Assembly (NCBI GenBank): GCA_002718285.1
Contig: PBAR01000005.1
Location: 179,843-187,944 of the forward strand
Source of the DNA: Fidelibacterota bacterium
GTDB taxonomy: Bacteria; Marinisomatota; Marinisomatia; Marinisomatales; UBA1611
Reading direction: 5' to 3'
DNA length: 8,102 bases
This document shows positions 6,444 through 8,102 of this stretch, in pieces. Made by a program: the position numbers and the translations under genes. The notes beneath the pieces were generated by a model, which worked only from the letters and a program-made list of their open reading frames with translations, was not told the origin of the DNA and searched no databases. Position 1 is the first letter of the stretch; each line of letters opens with the position of its first letter.

Positions 6444-6449
6444 ATTATA
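6444..6449 (-). promoter_or_regulatory. Candidate -10 box for the 653-residue gene
   Basis: A perfect TATAAT on the minus strand lies 59 bases upstream of the ATG. The hexamer 17 bases further upstream (ATTTAA) is a poor -35. The box is embedded in one arm of a 10-base inverted repeat. The spacer is rich in A and T, so a chance match cannot be excluded. Confidence 0.33.
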
Positions 6450-6663
6450 ACGTTATTCATATAAATTTAAATAACTGTAATAAATCATAGTTCCAATTTT
6501 CGTTATAATCAAAAATAACTACACCTTTGCAAATACTAAAATATTGTTAAATATCTTTCGAGATTTCTTTGCCAATATATTCAAAATATAATCTTAATTA
6601 AAAGCATCCGACTAATAAAGAATTCATAATCTGATTAGCAATGTTTTAAATTAATTTTTATAG

Positions 6664-6677
6664 CCAATTATAATTGG
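6664..6677. repeat. 14-base perfect palindrome CCAATTATAATTGG
   Basis: This perfect dyad lies 34 bases past the guaA stop codon. As RNA it would make only a short, tight hairpin, and the following minus-strand sequence (CTATAAAAATTAATTT) is not a clean U tract, so it is at best a weak terminator. A dimer-protein site is the alternative. Confidence 0.35.
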
Positions 6678-6711
6678 TAAGATATAACCATAGAATAAAA
6701 TAATTAATTTA

Positions 6712-8102
6712 TTATTCCCATTCTATTGTTCCTGGTGGTTTTGATGTGATGTCATATACGACTCGATTTATGCCTTTAACCGAATTAACAATACGATTTG
6801 AAATTTTGTTTAAAGTCTCATGTGGCATCCGGTACCAGTCTGCAGTCATGCCATCAATACTAGTTACAGCACGAATGCCAAGCAGATTTTCATAGGTGCG
6901 TTTATCACCCATCACACCTACTGTTTTTACTGGAATTAGTACTGAGAAAGCTTGCCAAATCTTATTATATAATTTTTCATCATGCAAAATTTCCAAATAG
7001 ATTTGATCTGCTTTCTGAAGAATTTCAATTCGTTCTTTTGTCACTTCACCGATTATTCTTACTCCTAATCCAGGACCTGGAAAAGGATGCCTATCAATCA
7101 AGGAATTAGGTAGTCCTAATTCTCTACCCACATTACGAACTTCATCCTTAAATAATGATTTTAATGGCTCTATCAATTTGAAATCCATTTTTTCTGGAAG
7201 TCCACCAACATTATGGTGACTTTTTATAACATGAGCTTTACGACCTTTACTGACACCACTTTCTATAACGTCAGGATATAATGTTCCTTGAGCTAAAAAA
7301 TCAACATTCCCCATTTCATTCGCAATGCGCTCAAAAGAATAAATGAATTGATTACCAATTATTTTTCTTTTTTCTTCGGGATCTTTAATATTATTTAATT
7401 TTGATAAAAATAGTTCTGATTCATTATAAACTTGGATATTGATTCCTAGCACATTACTTAGAGATTTAAAGCAAGATTTAGCCTCATCTTTTCTAAGAAG
7501 ACCATGATCAATTAAAACTGCAGTTGATTGATCTCCAACCGCTTTATGAAGCAAAACAGCTAAAACAGATGAGTCTACACCACCGCTAACACCTACCAGA
7601 ACCTTTTTCCGTCCGACTTGTTTTTTTATCGATTCTATTTGTTTATAAATAAAATTACTAGTCGTCCAGTTAGGTTTGCAATTAGCTATCTCAAAAAGAA
7701 AATTTCGAAGTATTATTTGTCCTTGTGATGTATGTGCGACTTCAGGATGAAATTGGGTGGCAACTTTAGACTGGTCTTTATTTGCTATAGTTGCCACAAT
7801 ATTATTTTTTGAATAAGCCAAGATCTGCCAACCTTTGGGGATCTTTATAACCTGATCACCATGACTCATCCAAACCTTTGAAGGAGATGAAATCCCTGAC
7901 AAAAGTCCTGATTTTTTATCCACAGTTATTTCAGCAAACCCATATTCTCCTGATCCATCAGATTCAACTTTACCACCATTATGATGAACTAATAAATGTA
8001 ATCCATAACATATCCCTAATATAGGAATATCACATTCTAGAATAGCAGGATCAAAGTTTGGTGCGTCATTAGCATAAACACTACTAGGTCCACCAGATAG
8101 AA
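6712..8102 (-). CDS. guaA: GMP synthase, glutamine-hydrolysing (5' end outside window)
   Basis: The enzyme converts XMP, ATP and glutamine to GMP (EC 6.3.5.2), the last step of cytosolic guanine nucleotide synthesis. 462 codons are visible up to the window edge, and about 50-60 N-terminal residues of the usual ~515 are missing. The amidotransferase part begins at SGGPSSVY and contains the catalytic Cys in GICYG (codon 8010-8008) and the His/Glu pair in QFHPEV (codons 7749-7747 and 7743-7741). The ATP-pyrophosphatase part has the P-loop SGGVDS (7587-7570), IDHGLLRKDE, AQGTLYPDVIESG and KSHHNVGGLP. The C-terminal dimerisation domain has DRHPFPGPGLGVRIIGE, GVMGDKRTYE and the invariant ending KPPGTIEWE. 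The GTG at 7923-7921 is internal and not a start. One oddity is that the catalytic Cys loop reads GICYGLH, where GICYGMQ is usual. It is followed by a 327-base spacer with no obvious terminator. Confidence 0.97.
   Translation of the reverse strand, partial: LSGGPSSVYANDAPNFDPAILECDIPILGICYGLHLLVHHNGGKVESDGSGEYGFAEITVDKKSGLLSGISSPSKVWMSHGDQVIKIPKGWQILAYSKNNIVATIANKDQSKVATQFHPEVAHTSQGQIILRNFLFEIANCKPNWTTSNFIYKQIESIKKQVGRKKVLVGVSGGVDSSVLAVLLHKAVGDQSTAVLIDHGLLRKDEAKSCFKSLSNVLGINIQVYNESELFLSKLNNIKDPEEKRKIIGNQFIYSFERIANEMGNVDFLAQGTLYPDVIESGVSKGRKAHVIKSHHNVGGLPEKMDFKLIEPLKSLFKDEVRNVGRELGLPNSLIDRHPFPGPGLGVRIIGEVTKERIEILQKADQIYLEILHDEKLYNKIWQAFSVLIPVKTVGVMGDKRTYENLLGIRAVTSIDGMTADWYRMPHETLNKISNRIVNSVKGINRVVYDITSKPPGTIEWE

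Larger units (their letters stand above)
6385..6711. other. 327-base intergenic spacer between guaA and the MORN_2 genes
   Basis: Very AT-rich and without an open frame of note. It holds the ribosome site of the 653-residue gene, a TATAAT box (6449-6444), a 10-base inverted repeat (6443-6452 with 6501-6510), an all-AT hairpin TATATT-CAA-AATATA (6576-6590) and a 14-base palindrome (6664-6677). No GC-rich stem followed by a U tract marks the end of guaA transcription. Confidence 0.6.

Noticed and set aside
6553..6564. ATCT-TTCG-AGAT hairpin with a UUCG-type loop
   Set aside because: The stem is only four base pairs and does not extend. The tetraloop form would be on the plus strand, where no gene is transcribed.
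6576..6590. TATATT-CAA-AATATA hairpin as a guaA terminator
   Set aside because: The stem contains only AT pairs and no U tract follows on the transcribed strand. It would be expected by chance in such DNA.
7921..7923. GTG as the start of a short guaA
   Set aside because: The frame stays open upstream and encodes the conserved amidotransferase motifs including the catalytic Cys loop, so GTG is an internal Val.

Overview
The window is strongly AT-rich, and every gene I can support lies on the minus strand, so transcription runs from base 8102 toward base 1. The gene at the right edge is guaA (GMP synthase, first ~50-60 residues missing). The gene at the left edge encodes a secreted protein with N-terminal TPR-like helices and a type I periplasmic-binding-protein fold like that of LppC/LpoA (C-terminus missing). 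Three signal peptides end in 'Ser/Ala-(Gly)-Gln' (FSQ, SGQ, YAQ). That style, the TPR plus binding-protein architecture, an AT-rich Lys/Asn/Ile-rich proteome and poor Shine-Dalgarno sites on some genes fit a marine FCB-group bacterium such as Neomarinimicrobiota (SAR406) or a Bacteroidota relative. This is inference from style, not a phylogenetic result.

Layout in transcription order: guaA (8102-6712); an AT-only spacer of 327 bases; a 653-residue secreted protein made almost entirely of 24-residue MORN_2/YwqK-type repeats (6384-4423); a 177-base spacer; a 223-residue secreted protein with seven such repeats (4245-3574); 33 bases later a 331-residue secreted protein with one MORN_2-like motif followed by degenerate YD/RHS-like repeats (3540-2545); a 213-base spacer; a 183-residue cytosolic orphan (2331-1780); and 19 bases later the TPR/LppC-like protein, which has no ATG and appears to start at TTG 1760-1758 (continuing past base 1).

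The likely core genes are the two at the edges. Between them sits about 4.6 kb of accessory-looking genes, dominated by three exported repeat proteins. Databases often label MORN_2 proteins 'toxin-antitoxin system YwqK family antitoxin'. Here all three carry signal peptides and no toxin is visible, so an antitoxin role is not supported by the sequence. An extracytoplasmic, surface or envelope repeat-scaffold role is more natural, but it remains inference. I see no RNA genes, mobile-element genes, CRISPR array, or convincing GC-rich terminators.
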